Origin: Zygnema cylindricum
Taxonomy: Eukaryota > Streptophyta > Zygnematophyceae > Zygnematales > Zygnemataceae
Length of the DNA stretch: 18,059 nucleotides
Reading direction: 5' to 3'
Assembly: GCA_037447655.1 (NCBI GenBank)
Contig: JBBHKE010002836.1
Span: forward strand, 126,001-144,059
In this document: positions 8,718-17,925 of the stretch, piece by piece
How positions within the stretch are numbered: the first letter of the stretch is position 1
How the letters are laid out: each line of letters opens with the position of its first letter
Notes under the pieces: generated by a model
Database searches by the model: none
Told to the model about the DNA's origin: nothing
What the model saw: the letters and a program-made list of their open reading frames with translations, nothing else
Made by a program: the position numbers and the translations under genes

Positions 8718-9553
8718 ATTTTTACCATCCTGATGGATGTTTGGTCAACAGTTTTCTGCCAATACACGTCCGTATGAACCCTGACATCGCCTATGGAATA
8801 TTGTGTTTAGTACTTAAGTGGAATACTTAGTGGAATATTTTACGGGTGGTCCACAACCTCCGATTCGAATGTATTTCGACTTTTTTACGAAAATTACGTA
8901 TTATTTGTGGATATCATACTTTTCATAAATTTCGTATTGTTTTCACTGTATGAACTTCATAGTTGTTCACAGCGTTTAGTGCGAACGATTTAATCGTGAC
9001 GAATTATACGTAGCAAACGCATTGAACCTTTTGAAAAAATCGTAAAAATCGTTAATGAATTTTCGTCCGTACTATTCCGTACATGTAAACAAAAATAAAT
9101 TTCACATATACCGCAATTTGTACCAATTTCGTACATTTTCCGTATCTTTTCGTAATAGTCCGTACATTTTTTGGTACGATTCCGTACATTCCCGTAAAAT
9201 TTCTGTCAAGTTTACCGGACAGAAAGTACTACGAAGTGCAACGTATCTTTTTGTCAAATTCCGTTCACTTACTGTACAAAACCGTACAGTTATCGTAATA
9301 TACCGTGCAGTTTCCGTGAATTAGCCGTTCAGTTTACCGGACAGAAAGTACATCGTTTTTTTTTACTATTTATTCAAAAGTCACGAACTATACGTTTTAA
9401 ACGGAAAAAGGAAAAAATCGCGCGATTTGAACAACTATGATGAACTTGTACAAAAATGTACGAAAAGTGTGACCCAAGAATATCCTTAAAAAATCTGAAA
9501 AAGGTACGAAAGATATACGGAAATGTACAAAAATTATACGGAAAATCTACGAT

Positions 9554-9561
9554 AGCTGTAC
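9554..9561. repeat. Target-site duplication, left copy (AGCTGTAC)
   Basis: Eight bases identical to 10511-10518, immediately outside the 17-bp inverted ends of the 949-bp element. Confidence 0.88.
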
Positions 9562-10510
9562 CATAGTTCAAAAGTAGGTGTCCGTATGCCCATACAATAT
9601 CCCTATTGTACGCAAAACATACAATATGCCCTTAAGATCATATTGTATTGGCCGCAAAATGAAATAAAATAGGAACAGGGTTGAGTTGCACATTGATCGA
9701 TAGAGAATTAAACGACATGTCTAAACTTTGAAAAAAAATTATTTCTGTGAGTTTTGAGGGACTTTTTACTAAAACCGTCAGATTTAAGCGATCGGACGGT
9801 CGTTGATCAAAGTAGGCGATTTCAGAAGATCACATGAAAAGCTCATAACACAACTTACGAAAGGACAATCTGTCATATTAGCGTTCGCAATTTTGAAGCC
9901 ACACTAAATAAAGCCTCAAATTGACCAACCAGGCAGTATGGGACGATAAAATTTTTTTTTGCCACACTGCCAAAAAAATTACCAAAACCTACGGACCAAC
10001 CCCGTTGGAGTTCACACGGTCGAAAAGCGGCTGTCAGACGAATGTGTGTGAACGGGATTTTTTACGGCATGGTTTTTTTCCCTTTTTCGAACGCACATTC
10101 TCATGCGTCCGCGGTTACTAAAACTAATTTATTGTACTTTTTAACTTAAAAAAGTACATTTATGTACGGTTTGACACAGACCTTACACCACTCTATTTAA
10201 GATACTTTTATTTTTACGGTACTTGGAAAATAGCCCTAATTAGAGTAATGAAAAATATATAATAAACTACGCTATTTGAGAATTTTCCCGGTTTTTTTTC
10301 CCACGGAATGTCATCCTACGCCGTGTCAGTTCGCTAAAAAATTCCGTCCGGCGGCGTGCGCTGTACTTTGATCTTACGTCAGATTCGGACGTTCGTACAG
10401 GAGTGTGCACGACGCACACACATACAGTATGTCTACGTTGCGCGAGTTTTGTGCAAAGTTTTGTGCGCCTACCAAAGGCCTACCATAAAAAAGCCTACTT
10501 TTGAACTATG
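9562..10510. mobile_element. Non-autonomous hAT-like DNA transposon, 949 bp, with 8-bp target duplication
   Basis: The terminal inverted repeat CATAGTTCAAAAGTAGG (9562-9578) is perfectly matched by its reverse complement at 10494-10510. Both outer sides carry the same 8 bases, AGCTGTAC (9554-9561 and 10511-10518). An 8-bp duplication is the hallmark of hAT insertions. Short CCTAC/GTAGG words recur just inside the ends, as expected for subterminal binding sites. The interior has no transposase frame and would have to be mobilised in trans. It interrupts the GTAC-rich region, so it is the younger insertion. Confidence 0.88.
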
Positions 10511-10518
10511 AGCTGTAC
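10511..10518. repeat. Target-site duplication, right copy (AGCTGTAC)
   Basis: Eight bases identical to 9554-9561. Deleting one copy plus the element rejoins GTAC-rich sequence on both sides. Confidence 0.88.
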
Positions 10519-10737
10519 TGAAATATAACGAAAACATACGAAGATGTACCCTAAAAACCCTAAAATCCCGCTTTAAAAACCTTAGTGCACGGAAAGGTAC
10601 AGCAATGTACAAAAATGTACGGCCTCACAGTAAAGTGCGAATTTTATTAACTTTTCAAAATCGTTTGATGCGCACTGTACGTAGTAGTCGTTAGTTTATT
10701 CCGTGCGTTTTATGCGCATAGGGCATCTATATTTGCA

Positions 10738-10798
10738 TATGCCGACATCAGTTTGGACATTTATGACGAGATGTACCACAGCCTGTACGGAAGAGCTA
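10738..10798 (+). repeat. Direct repeat, copy A
   Basis: Starts TATGCCGACATCAGTTTGGA. It aligns without gaps to 10883-10943 with eight or so mismatches. Confidence 0.75.
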
Positions 10799-10882
10799 TT
10801 TATCGCAGCATATCATTGCCTTACTGTCAAAGTCGGTCAGAAAGATTCCTTCTTTGATACATGAACCTGCCCATAGAAGGCG

Positions 10883-10943
10883 TATGCCGACATTAGTTTG
10901 GACATTTATGACGAAACGTACCAAAGAATGTACGGAACTGCTA
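10883..10943 (+). repeat. Direct repeat, copy B
   Basis: Starts TATGCCGACATTAGTTTGGA. It is the partner of 10738-10798, offset 145 bases. Confidence 0.75.
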
Positions 10944-11281
10944 TCTAACTTTGACAGGTGGATGACGGTGGTCCACTTCGCTGTCAGATAGTGCTATCAG
11001 ATAATTTTGAAAATGTACCGTTTTCGTACACTTCGGCGTCGTTCTGTACGGAAATGCTTGATATTCCGAGCGGTACAATCTATGACGTGGCGATGCACAA
11101 TCAAAGGTGGCGAGGTCAACGGTGGACATGCGCAGGAGCTGTCAATTAATGGCGGTGTACTGGTTCCAGTAATCCAATACTGGAAATGTTAACTGGAGGA
11201 TTACATGGAGACTAAGGACGGGCGTCATCCCTTCGTGATAAGCTCTACTCTTAAACGTGATTTTAGTAACGGGTGAAATTA

Positions 11282-11656
11282 TAAGTGTTTTCTGTCGAAA
11301 GCCTCTTACCGATATTAAATATATCGGTTAAATGTTGTACCTATTCCGGATATATCGGTCCGGTATATCGATAATCCTAATATCGCAGCCGCTAATAATA
11401 TACTTCCGTACGCTCTGTACCAAAATGGATTGTCAAAAAATAATCAAAAGCCCCACGTCGTGAAACCTCGTTACTTTTCCCGTAATTTATTTGGGTACGG
11501 CAGATGTACGGACCACCAGTCCCCCCACCCAATGTATCGCTAACAAAAAATTTAGGGCCAGGAGCGATATATGATGCCACTTCACCGATCTATATTTCGA
11601 TATAAATAGATAGCCGATATATATCGAGATACAAAATTACCCGATACACAACAATA
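11282..11656. mobile_element. Decayed TATCG-type hAT-like MITE, about 375 bp
   Basis: The right end, read inward on the minus strand, is TATTGTTGTGTATCGGGTAA and continues with ATTT, a T/C-G/A stretch and CTCGATA. It closely follows the left end TAGTGTTGGGTATCGGGTAA of the complete element at 13698. The left end (TAAGTGTTTTCTGTCG at 11282) is more diverged. Flanking octamers GAAATTAT/GAAATTAC or (T/A)GAAATTA are near-identical, consistent with an eroded 8-bp duplication. Subterminal zones are rich in TATCG/CGATA. No ORF. Confidence 0.55.
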
Positions 11657-11831
11657 GAAATTACACTTTAATATTTATAGTGTGTACACCAAAACGGCTA
11701 TGGTATACACAACTAAAAACCAGAAAAAAAAAAAAACAAAAAAAAATGAAAACGGTTAAGATTTTTTTATAAGATGTTTTTTTTTTTTTTTTTTTTTTTT
11801 TCTTGTGTTTTTTCTTGTGTTTTTTCTTGTA
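11657..11831. repeat. A-tract, T-tract and 12-bp tandem repeats
   Basis: Twelve A, one C and nine A at 11724-11745 are followed by 25 T at 11777-11801. TTTTTTCTTGTG is then repeated about three times (11796-11831, the last copy diverging). The opposed A and T runs can pair as a hairpin. A long T run on the plus strand could be the tail of a minus-strand retroposon, but no body is recognised. Confidence 0.7.
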
Positions 11832-11864
11832 CTTTCTTTTGTAAATTTAAATCTCTTCCTTTTC

Positions 11865-11887
11865 TTTTGGAAACTAAGTTTCCAAAA
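11865..11887. repeat. Perfect 11-bp inverted repeat around one base
   Basis: TTTTGGAAACT (11865-11875) and AGTTTCCAAAA (11877-11887) are exact reverse complements. A partial extra copy of the ACTAAGTT core follows at about 11889-11896. Confidence 0.8.
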
Positions 11888-12857
11888 AAACTAAGTTACC
11901 AAACTGTCACGCCGTGATTCCTAGCTCCAAAGTTACACACGCCTCAAACTACTAATTGTTCGAAAAAAAAAAAGAATAGAAACCTCCAATGGGATTATTG
12001 TAAAATCATTGCGACTATTCGACACTAAATAATGAGCGGTGAGGCTATTCCATAGTGCGGTCACCACATCAATGGACAACACATTCTTACTACAATTGTA
12101 GACAAAACTAGCTTCCAATTCACAAAAAGACAAAAATGATTGTTGTTCATTTGATTAATCAACTGAGGCAAATACTGTCCCCTCAAATACTTTCCCCCTT
12201 ATCCCTCTCCCCATTTTTCCCTCTCTCCCCTTTTCCCCTTGGATGGATTACAAGATTTAGAACCGTAAAGAATGGCGTATATCCATTTTTCTATTGCTAC
12301 TATATTTATCAATTATTTTTGGAATAGAGTACGGCTAAACAATCGAAAAGAGTGCATCAAAATGAAGGTTTTTGTTAGAAAGACATCATAAGATAACAAA
12401 GGATGTACTTCATTTTGACGTCTCGACTGTCAAAGCTCACCTCTTTTTTGTCCTTTTTGTACCGATGAAAAAAACAGTTGCGAAACAAAATAAACCAATG
12501 AAAGGGAAGATCAACCAAACAAAAAGGGAAACAACAGGACACAAACAAATTCAAACACTTTTACTGTTTTTCAAAAATTAATGATTAACTCCCATTGCAC
12601 CATTTCTTTTGTCTTTTTGCACAAAAGTCTCACAAATATGTCAATCTTCTCGACGTCCTTTCACAACCTTCAGTCCTACTTTTCAATGTATCTACTCTTA
12701 GGGTTTAACTCTCCCGAGATGATAATTGCACATCTTTGTTTTTTAACGATTTATCAACAGAAACATCCATGTTTTTTGTCATCTACCAACTTATGTGCTT
12801 CTTATAATGTGCAATCGACAGAGACATCTGCATTTGTTCCCGCCTCTGTAATCAGCA
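11888..12857. other. Gene-free stretch
   Basis: No recognisable gene. It includes a nearly pure pyrimidine run at about 12179-12240 (C/T with few purines) and AT-rich DNA. Short open frames of 63-94 codons on both strands have no recognised domain. Confidence 0.5.
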
Positions 12858-12859
12858 TT

Positions 12860-13455
12860 ACATGACCAAATATTGACCAAAAAATAACCAAAAGATGACT
12901 AAAAAATGACCAAAAGATGACAAAAAAGACCTAAAAATGACCAGAAATTGACCAAAAGATGAATTGAAAATAACCAAAAAAATGACAAAACATTGACCAA
13001 AACATGACCAAAAAATGACCAGAAAAACGACCATAAGATGACCAAAAATCGAAATTACCAAAAGATGACCAAATATTGACCAAAAGATAACCAAAAGATG
13101 ACTAAAAATTACCAAAAGTTGACTAAAAATGACCAAAAAATTACCAAAAACTTACCTATAAATGACCAGAAATTGACTAAAAGATGACTAACAAATTACG
13201 AAAAAATGACAAAAAAATGACCAAAAGATGACCAAAAAATGACAAAAAACTGACAAAAAATGACCAAAAACTGACCAAAAGATGACAAAAAATTGCCTAA
13301 AACATGACCAAAAAATGACAAAAAAAACGACCAAAAGATGACCAAAGATTGAATTACCAAACGATGACCAAAAAATGACCTAGATGACCAGAAACTGACC
13401 AAAAGATGACCCAAATATGACCAAAAAATGACCAAAACATGAAGAAACAATGACC
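12860..13455. repeat. Degenerate 10-11 bp minisatellite (ATGACCAAAAG type)
   Basis: About 590 bases of ATGACCAAAAG / ATGACCAAAAA and variants with 10-12 base spacing, more than fifty units. The A-runs recur close to the DNA helical repeat. Translations in any frame (for example FGHFLVIFWS on the minus strand) are artefacts of the repeat. Confidence 0.92.
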
Positions 13456-13689
13456 AAAAGACAAGAAACAAACGTAAGTGAGAACAGACAACTGTCATAT
13501 AGTGGTCATCAAAAATTCTTCCTTGCGAAAAATGACGGTAACATAAGATATGAAAATGATACACATTCCGAAAATCACCAACCGACAAAAACAAGAGTGG
13601 ATCAGCCGTACAAATTGAAAGAGTCTAGAATATTATTTTTCATTTTTCATGATACATACACCTATATACAGGTATACACATATGCATGT

Positions 13690-13697
13690 ATGTCTAC
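13690..13697. repeat. Target-site duplication, left copy (ATGTCTAC)
   Basis: Identical to 14305-14312 and directly outside the inverted ends of the 607-bp hAT element. Confidence 0.93.
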
Positions 13698-14304
13698 TAG
13701 TGTTGGGTATCGGGTAATTTCATATCGCGATAATTGCGATATTCGATATATCGAATATCGATCGAGCAGACTCTTTGATATATCGTACCGAGACCAACAT
13801 AAAATATCGCGATATATATCGCGATATATAGTATTTTATAAATATAATATTTTATATAATATGTTATTTTAGCTATAAAGACAAATTGTCTGATACGCGA
13901 CGTACGACGTGATTTGCGTTCCGTGACTTAAAGGTAGACGCCGCCAAATGTAACCGTCAAACCGACCATTTTCGTATGGAAATCCGTACTTGCGTATTAC
14001 GTACGTGTACTTCACAAGTGTACCGCGTCAATGTACCTCAGAGATCTCCTTCACTTTGCTGACTTTCAGGAAAAAATCGTACTTCTTTTCGGCAAAGATT
14101 TTACGGTCACCTTGTCCGAAGGCACGTGACTTTGGAGACCTGTGATTTTTATTTATTTATTTATTTAAATGCCTCGATATATCGGAGATACGATATATCG
14201 CGATATTTTGATTTTTAATATATCGAAGCAATATATCGATTATCGGGTACCTCAAATTCGATATATATCGAATATCGGCAAACGGTCCTCGATACCCAAC
14301 ACTA
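13698..14304. mobile_element. Non-autonomous hAT element (MITE), 607 bp, with perfect 8-bp target duplication
   Basis: The ends TAGTGTTGGGTATCG (13698-13712) and CGATACCCAACACTA (14290-14304) are exact inverted repeats. They are flanked on both sides by ATGTCTAC (13690-13697, 14305-14312). The TAGTG start fits the hAT end consensus (C/T-A-A/G-N-G). The outer zones at each end are packed with TATCG/CGATA, including perfect 24-base palindromes at 13737-13760 and 13804-13827, while the middle (about 13880-14160) is not. This is typical of subterminal transposase-binding repeats. No transposase is encoded. A TTTA run lies at about 14148-14167. Confidence 0.93.
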
Positions 14305-14312
14305 ATGTCTAC
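14305..14312. repeat. Target-site duplication, right copy (ATGTCTAC)
   Basis: Identical to 13690-13697; an intact octamer suggests a fairly recent insertion. Confidence 0.93.
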
Positions 14313-14723
14313 AATTACTATAAGTACAGAAAAATAGGGTCCTATCACGTCTGAGACAAAATAACAAAAGTGAGAAAGCCCTCGAAAGTGAGAAAGTGAG
14401 AAAGGCCTCTCCTCTACATTTTCCCCAATACGACAATACAACCTCTTCAAGGAGAAGAGGAAAAAAAACTTGTCCTCTCTCTATTCCCTCTCTCGTCCTT
14501 ATCTAAACAAAAAGTCTGCAAAAAGAAAAAAATTGGCTTCTCCTCTTTCTCTTCCCTTTCTCTCGAAGTAGTTTTTCCCATTTCCCATATTTTGATGCAA
14601 TCCCTCCTGCCCCCCCCGCCACCGCCCCACCTTCAAAGCTAAGACCATACCAAAGGAGATCACACTTCAAACCCCTCCGTCGACATCCTCGTTGTGCATC
14701 CTCGTTATACACTCGTTAAAAAT
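14313..14723. other. Gene-free stretch with purine/pyrimidine-rich runs
   Basis: Contains GTGAGAAA repeats near 14368-14405 and a long pyrimidine-rich segment at about 14530-14590 (TCTCCTCTTTCTCTTCCC type), followed by a C-run at about 14610-14620. No recognised gene. Confidence 0.5.
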
Positions 14724-15597
14724 GTATACATAGAAAAATATATCAACATAAATATATATAGAAATAAACATACATCAATATATACGAAAAAAATATATAT
14801 CTATACTAACATATATTGATATAAACATATATAGATATTAACATATATCGATACTCAAATATATAGTTATACACATATATAGATGTCAACATGTATAGAT
14901 ATAAACATAGATAGAAATAAAAATAGATAGATCAAAACATAGATCGATATAAACATATACAGATATAAACATAAATAGATATAAACAATAAACATAGATA
15001 GATATAAACATATATCGATATAAACAAACATCGGTATAAACATATATCGATTTTAACATATATCGATATACATAAATATAGATATACACATATGTAGACA
15101 TACAAAGTTATAAATATACACATATAAGGATATAAACATAGGCAGATATAAATAGATATAAACATATATCGATACAAACATAGATATATACAAGCATATA
15201 TCGATACAAACATATATAGATATTAATATATATTGATAAATACACATATCAAAATTTGCAAATACCAATATTAACATGTATCGATTTAAACATATATGGA
15301 TATAAACATAGATCGATATCAACATAGATCCATATAGGCATAAATCAAAATACACATAGATCAACATAAAAATGTATCGATATAAACATATATCAGATCA
15401 ATGTAAACATATATCGGGTTGATGTAAAACATATTCTGGATCAACATAAATATATATCAGATCGACATAAACAAAAATCGATATAAAGAAATTTAAATAT
15501 AAACAATATATCAATATAATCATATAATAATATAAACATATATCGATAAAAACATTGTACAGATATAAACATATACAAATATAAACATATAGAACCT
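14724..15597. repeat. AT minisatellite of about 16 bp (GATATAAACATATATC)
   Basis: Roughly fifty degenerate copies of GATATAAACATATATC over about 870 bases. Several neighbouring copies keep an exact 16-base spacing (around 14950-15100). The unit is close to self-complementary. Because 16 is not a multiple of 3, all minus-strand frames read as Tyr/Ile/Cys-rich peptide, producing spurious overlapping ORFs. It directly abuts the 3' end of a minus-strand LINE-like relic. Confidence 0.92.
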
Positions 15598-15905
15598 TAA
15601 ACATGAGGAAACATATTGAATCAAAAAACGTTATGGCAAACCATTTGAGGCTAGGGGTACAAAAGGGGCAAGGCCATAACTGAAAAACTAAAGGGCAGTG
15701 GAAATCAAAGAAAACAACGTGAACACAGAAAAACGACGCGTAAAACAAAAGCACTCGAATCAAAAAAAAAAACATAACAACTCACCCAAACGAACCCTCC
15801 AACCATAACGCCAACACAATAAAATATCAATGAAAAGAAACCTAGTAGGTTCCCTAATCTTGAGGGAGCACATTGAAGGAGTTTCGAAATGTCGATGATC
15901 CATAA
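15598..15905 (-). other. Probable 3' UTR of the LINE-like relic
   Basis: Lies between the last decayed LINE codons and the 16-bp array, reading on the minus strand. It has no coding pattern and contains a homopolymer run of 11 A (plus strand, about 15759-15769). Assignment rests on position only. Confidence 0.4.
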
Positions 15906-16760
15906 TCACAATAGCTGATCAAAGGAGAATAAAAGCTTGCACAGGTTGTAAAGCCACAGATAAACGTTGAGGATAAAAAGAACTAAGGACCAAAAGAAGA
16001 GGGCTTCAGATCCTCCTCGCTCGAAAGAGCACGAACTACAAGTATGGGGAAAAAGGTCTGATGCTAGACACAAACAACCAAAGATATCGACCGTCATTGG
16101 AATAAAGTCATCGATAGGGTATCGTTGTGCATAAACACGCTCCTTCGTCTTAACAGCATCAAGGGCGGCCACCCCAACATGTCGAGTTGCCTCGCGAACG
16201 ATTGTAGCAGAAGTACGGTTCCCCAAAATAATGTCGCTAAAGATACGACGGGCGCCATCGAGAAAAAAAACATCGATCTTTCGCGAAAAAATAATGTGAT
16301 AAAATTTTTGACGCACAAAAAAGCCCCCCTCCAAAACGATAGTCGCAATGGCGTCATGTATATAGTCAAAAACGTGGATCGATTATCACCCATGAGAGCA
16401 ACAAAGCAAATAGAGGACATCGGGCTCCAAGACGCAACCACAATAGCTAGAGAGTCGAGTAAATAAATACGAGGGAGGTCAAGGCGAAACCAGAGGGTAG
16501 TGGTGGCTTGACCGTGTGTGAATCGGAGTGTGGATAAAATAAGTGTAGTGGATAACCAAGCACCAGAACCATGTCCATCGGAAGAGAGATGACAAACACA
16601 CGAAAAATAACAGGGAAACGCCTTGAGAAGCTAAGATTTTATGGCGGCGACAACCCGATCGAAAATCGATTCTTGGACACGCGCAACGGATTTCGTAACG
16701 AGGGTCGAATGAACCACCATATCCACTAAGGTAAGAGGAGGAAGAGAACGTGTCACGTCT
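15906..16760 (-). pseudogene. Decayed C-terminal part of a plant LINE-type reverse transcriptase ORF
   Basis: Minus-strand pieces in shifting frames follow the order seen at the end of plant non-LTR retrotransposon polyproteins, downstream of the RT domain. They are: GSGAWLSTT (about 16545-16570); FRLDLPRIYLL; then, after a frameshift, CGCVLEPDVLYLLCCSHG with the C-x-C...C/H pattern; two stops at 16383-16388; HDAIATIVLEGGFFVRQK; KTKERVYAQ; and RYPIDDFIPMTVDIFGCL (about 16080-16135). The RT domain itself is not in the window, so the copy is 5'-truncated or diverged beyond recognition above 16760. At least one frameshift and several stops make it non-functional. Family recognition is from memory of such proteins. 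Confidence 0.62.
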
Positions 16761-17800
16761 AAGGCGAATACACTCTCTAGACTCGAGAGACCACTGTGGC
16801 GAGAACGGGGGTGCCTCTAGCCAAGAAGCGCGAAACAAGAGTAGAGGCAATATGGTATCACTAAATTTATAATATGTGGTTTACAAGCTCTAAGTGGAAA
16901 AAAACCGTACAAAATATAACAACATGTAATGTTGGCCATACAAATACAAAATTTCTTGATCGAACATAAGCCTCAAGGCTCGTGTCCATCACGCACCGCC
17001 AATAATTGTACCAACACTTTTACAAGCAGTAATGTATTAATCACTTATCCATCAAGTCGTGCCAACAAGGCAACTAACTCCTACGTTCTTTAATGTGAAA
17101 AGTATCATGTTGGTTCGTCTTCAAACGGTTAGAATAGTCAAATATTTTGAAAGCATAAAGTTTGAACGTCGTATCTGTACGAAAGAACAACATTTTAGAT
17201 TTGTAGAAACGTATTTGAATTTACGTGCTTACTTTATTTGTTGAATTTGCGGTATTTCGTTTTAAATAGCAAAGCCCTTTTCGAGAAGAGTTCTCGCCCT
17301 AAATTTTGGAGAATCTTGCCACTTATTTAATAAACATGCTTTGTAATAGAAAGAAAAAAACTTTACTGCTTAGTACAAATCAGTAAATAACCTCATTTTT
17401 TGCTTGATGGAGCCCCATCTTTTGCCGCAAATTGAAATCTAATTCACGAAACATCACATCTAAAGAAAATGCAGATCAAGAAACGACGTGATTGAAAACT
17501 ATACAAGACGAAAATAATGTATGGATATGTTGTACGAAAAGAAATAAATCTTGTACACGAAAAAAAAACAGAAACACACAATTGTTAAAGAATCAACCCA
17601 ATTTTCATTTAGTTAACACGTGTAGAAATTAATGGTATTTTAAAGTATTTTCAAGTTCTGAATAGAAATATAGAAAGAAGCCGAGGCAGTCTACCTCTAA
17701 CTTCTCTCTCCAACTCTCAAACTTGTCCCAGTCACTGAGAAATTGGAGAGGAAGCTAGAGCCATGGCTACCTAGGCTATCCTGAGGTTTACGGGAAATTT
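16761..17800. other. Gene-free stretch
   Basis: No recognisable gene or repeat. The lower part (16761-16860) may still be LINE sequence. Small open frames (61 codons or fewer) carry no domain. An 8-bp stem (CTCTCCAA/TTGGAGAG) lies at about 17709-17752. Confidence 0.45.
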
Positions 17801-17821
17801 ATATTAGTTCGGGTTTATTTA

Positions 17822-17925
17822 TTTAAAAGGTATGTGCCGGCGGTAGGAATTGATCCTCGTACCTACCGGCCGGCGATAGGAAGTAGCCGGTAGCCTTAGC
17901 CGTTAAGTCTAGGAGTCATGATACG
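17822..17925 (-). repeat. tRNA-like, SINE-type sequence with pol III A- and B-box similarity
   Basis: On the minus strand TAGACTTAACGGCTAAGGC (17893-17911) resembles a tRNA D-arm/A-box. About 37 bases on, GATCAATTC (17847-17855) fits the B-box consensus GWTCRANNC exactly. The downstream sequence reaches TTTTAAATAAATAAA, a simple A-rich tail near 17810-17830. No complete cloverleaf can be folded by eye, so this is a SINE relic or tRNA pseudogene rather than a tRNA gene. The A-box match is imperfect. Confidence 0.42.

Larger units (their letters stand above)
8041..9553. repeat. GTAC-rich repetitive region, left part (probable old transposon sequence)
   Basis: Dense in CGTAC/GTACGG words and in CCGT-N-CAGTT motifs (for example 8510-8550 and 9268-9335). 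CCGTACAT-type words run in one orientation at about 9060-9200, and their reverse complement (ATGTACGG) at about 9445-9545. A 21-base direct duplication occurs at 9209-9229 and 9331-9351. A hairpin with a 10-bp stem (GTCGGCTTTT) lies at 8265-8289. No ORF with recognisable homology. The text resumes at 10511 beyond an inserted hAT-like element, so this is older DNA split by a later insertion. Confidence 0.55.
10519..11281. repeat. GTAC-rich repetitive region, right part, with an internal duplication
   Basis: Continues the composition of 8041-9553. A segment of about 61 bases beginning TATGCCGACAT at 10738-10798 is repeated at 10883-10943 with about 85-90% identity and an offset of 145. No coding sequence recognised; the short overlapping frames at 10941-11192 have no domain. 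Confidence 0.5.

Noticed and set aside
11933-12133. Minus-strand frame containing VVTALWNSLTAHYLV, reminiscent of the WNSLP motif near the end of some LINE proteins
   Set aside because: One short weak match with no supporting neighbours; not enough to call a LINE fragment.
12858-13594. Long minus-strand ORFs reading FGHFLVIFWS-like hydrophobic repeats
   Set aside because: They are translations of the 10-11 bp ATGACCAAAA array; no domain, and all frames give similar text.
13450-13872. Plus-strand 140-codon ORF
   Set aside because: It starts in the A-tract array and runs into the left half of the hAT MITE; it mixes unrelated repeats and has no homology I can see.
14886-15775. Overlapping minus-strand ORFs rich in Tyr, Ile and Cys
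   Set aside because: Products of the 16-bp minisatellite, whose length is not a multiple of three so each frame stays open; no independent support.
16125-16466. Plus-strand 113-codon ORF
   Set aside because: It is antisense to the LINE-like relic, whose minus-strand motifs explain the sequence better.
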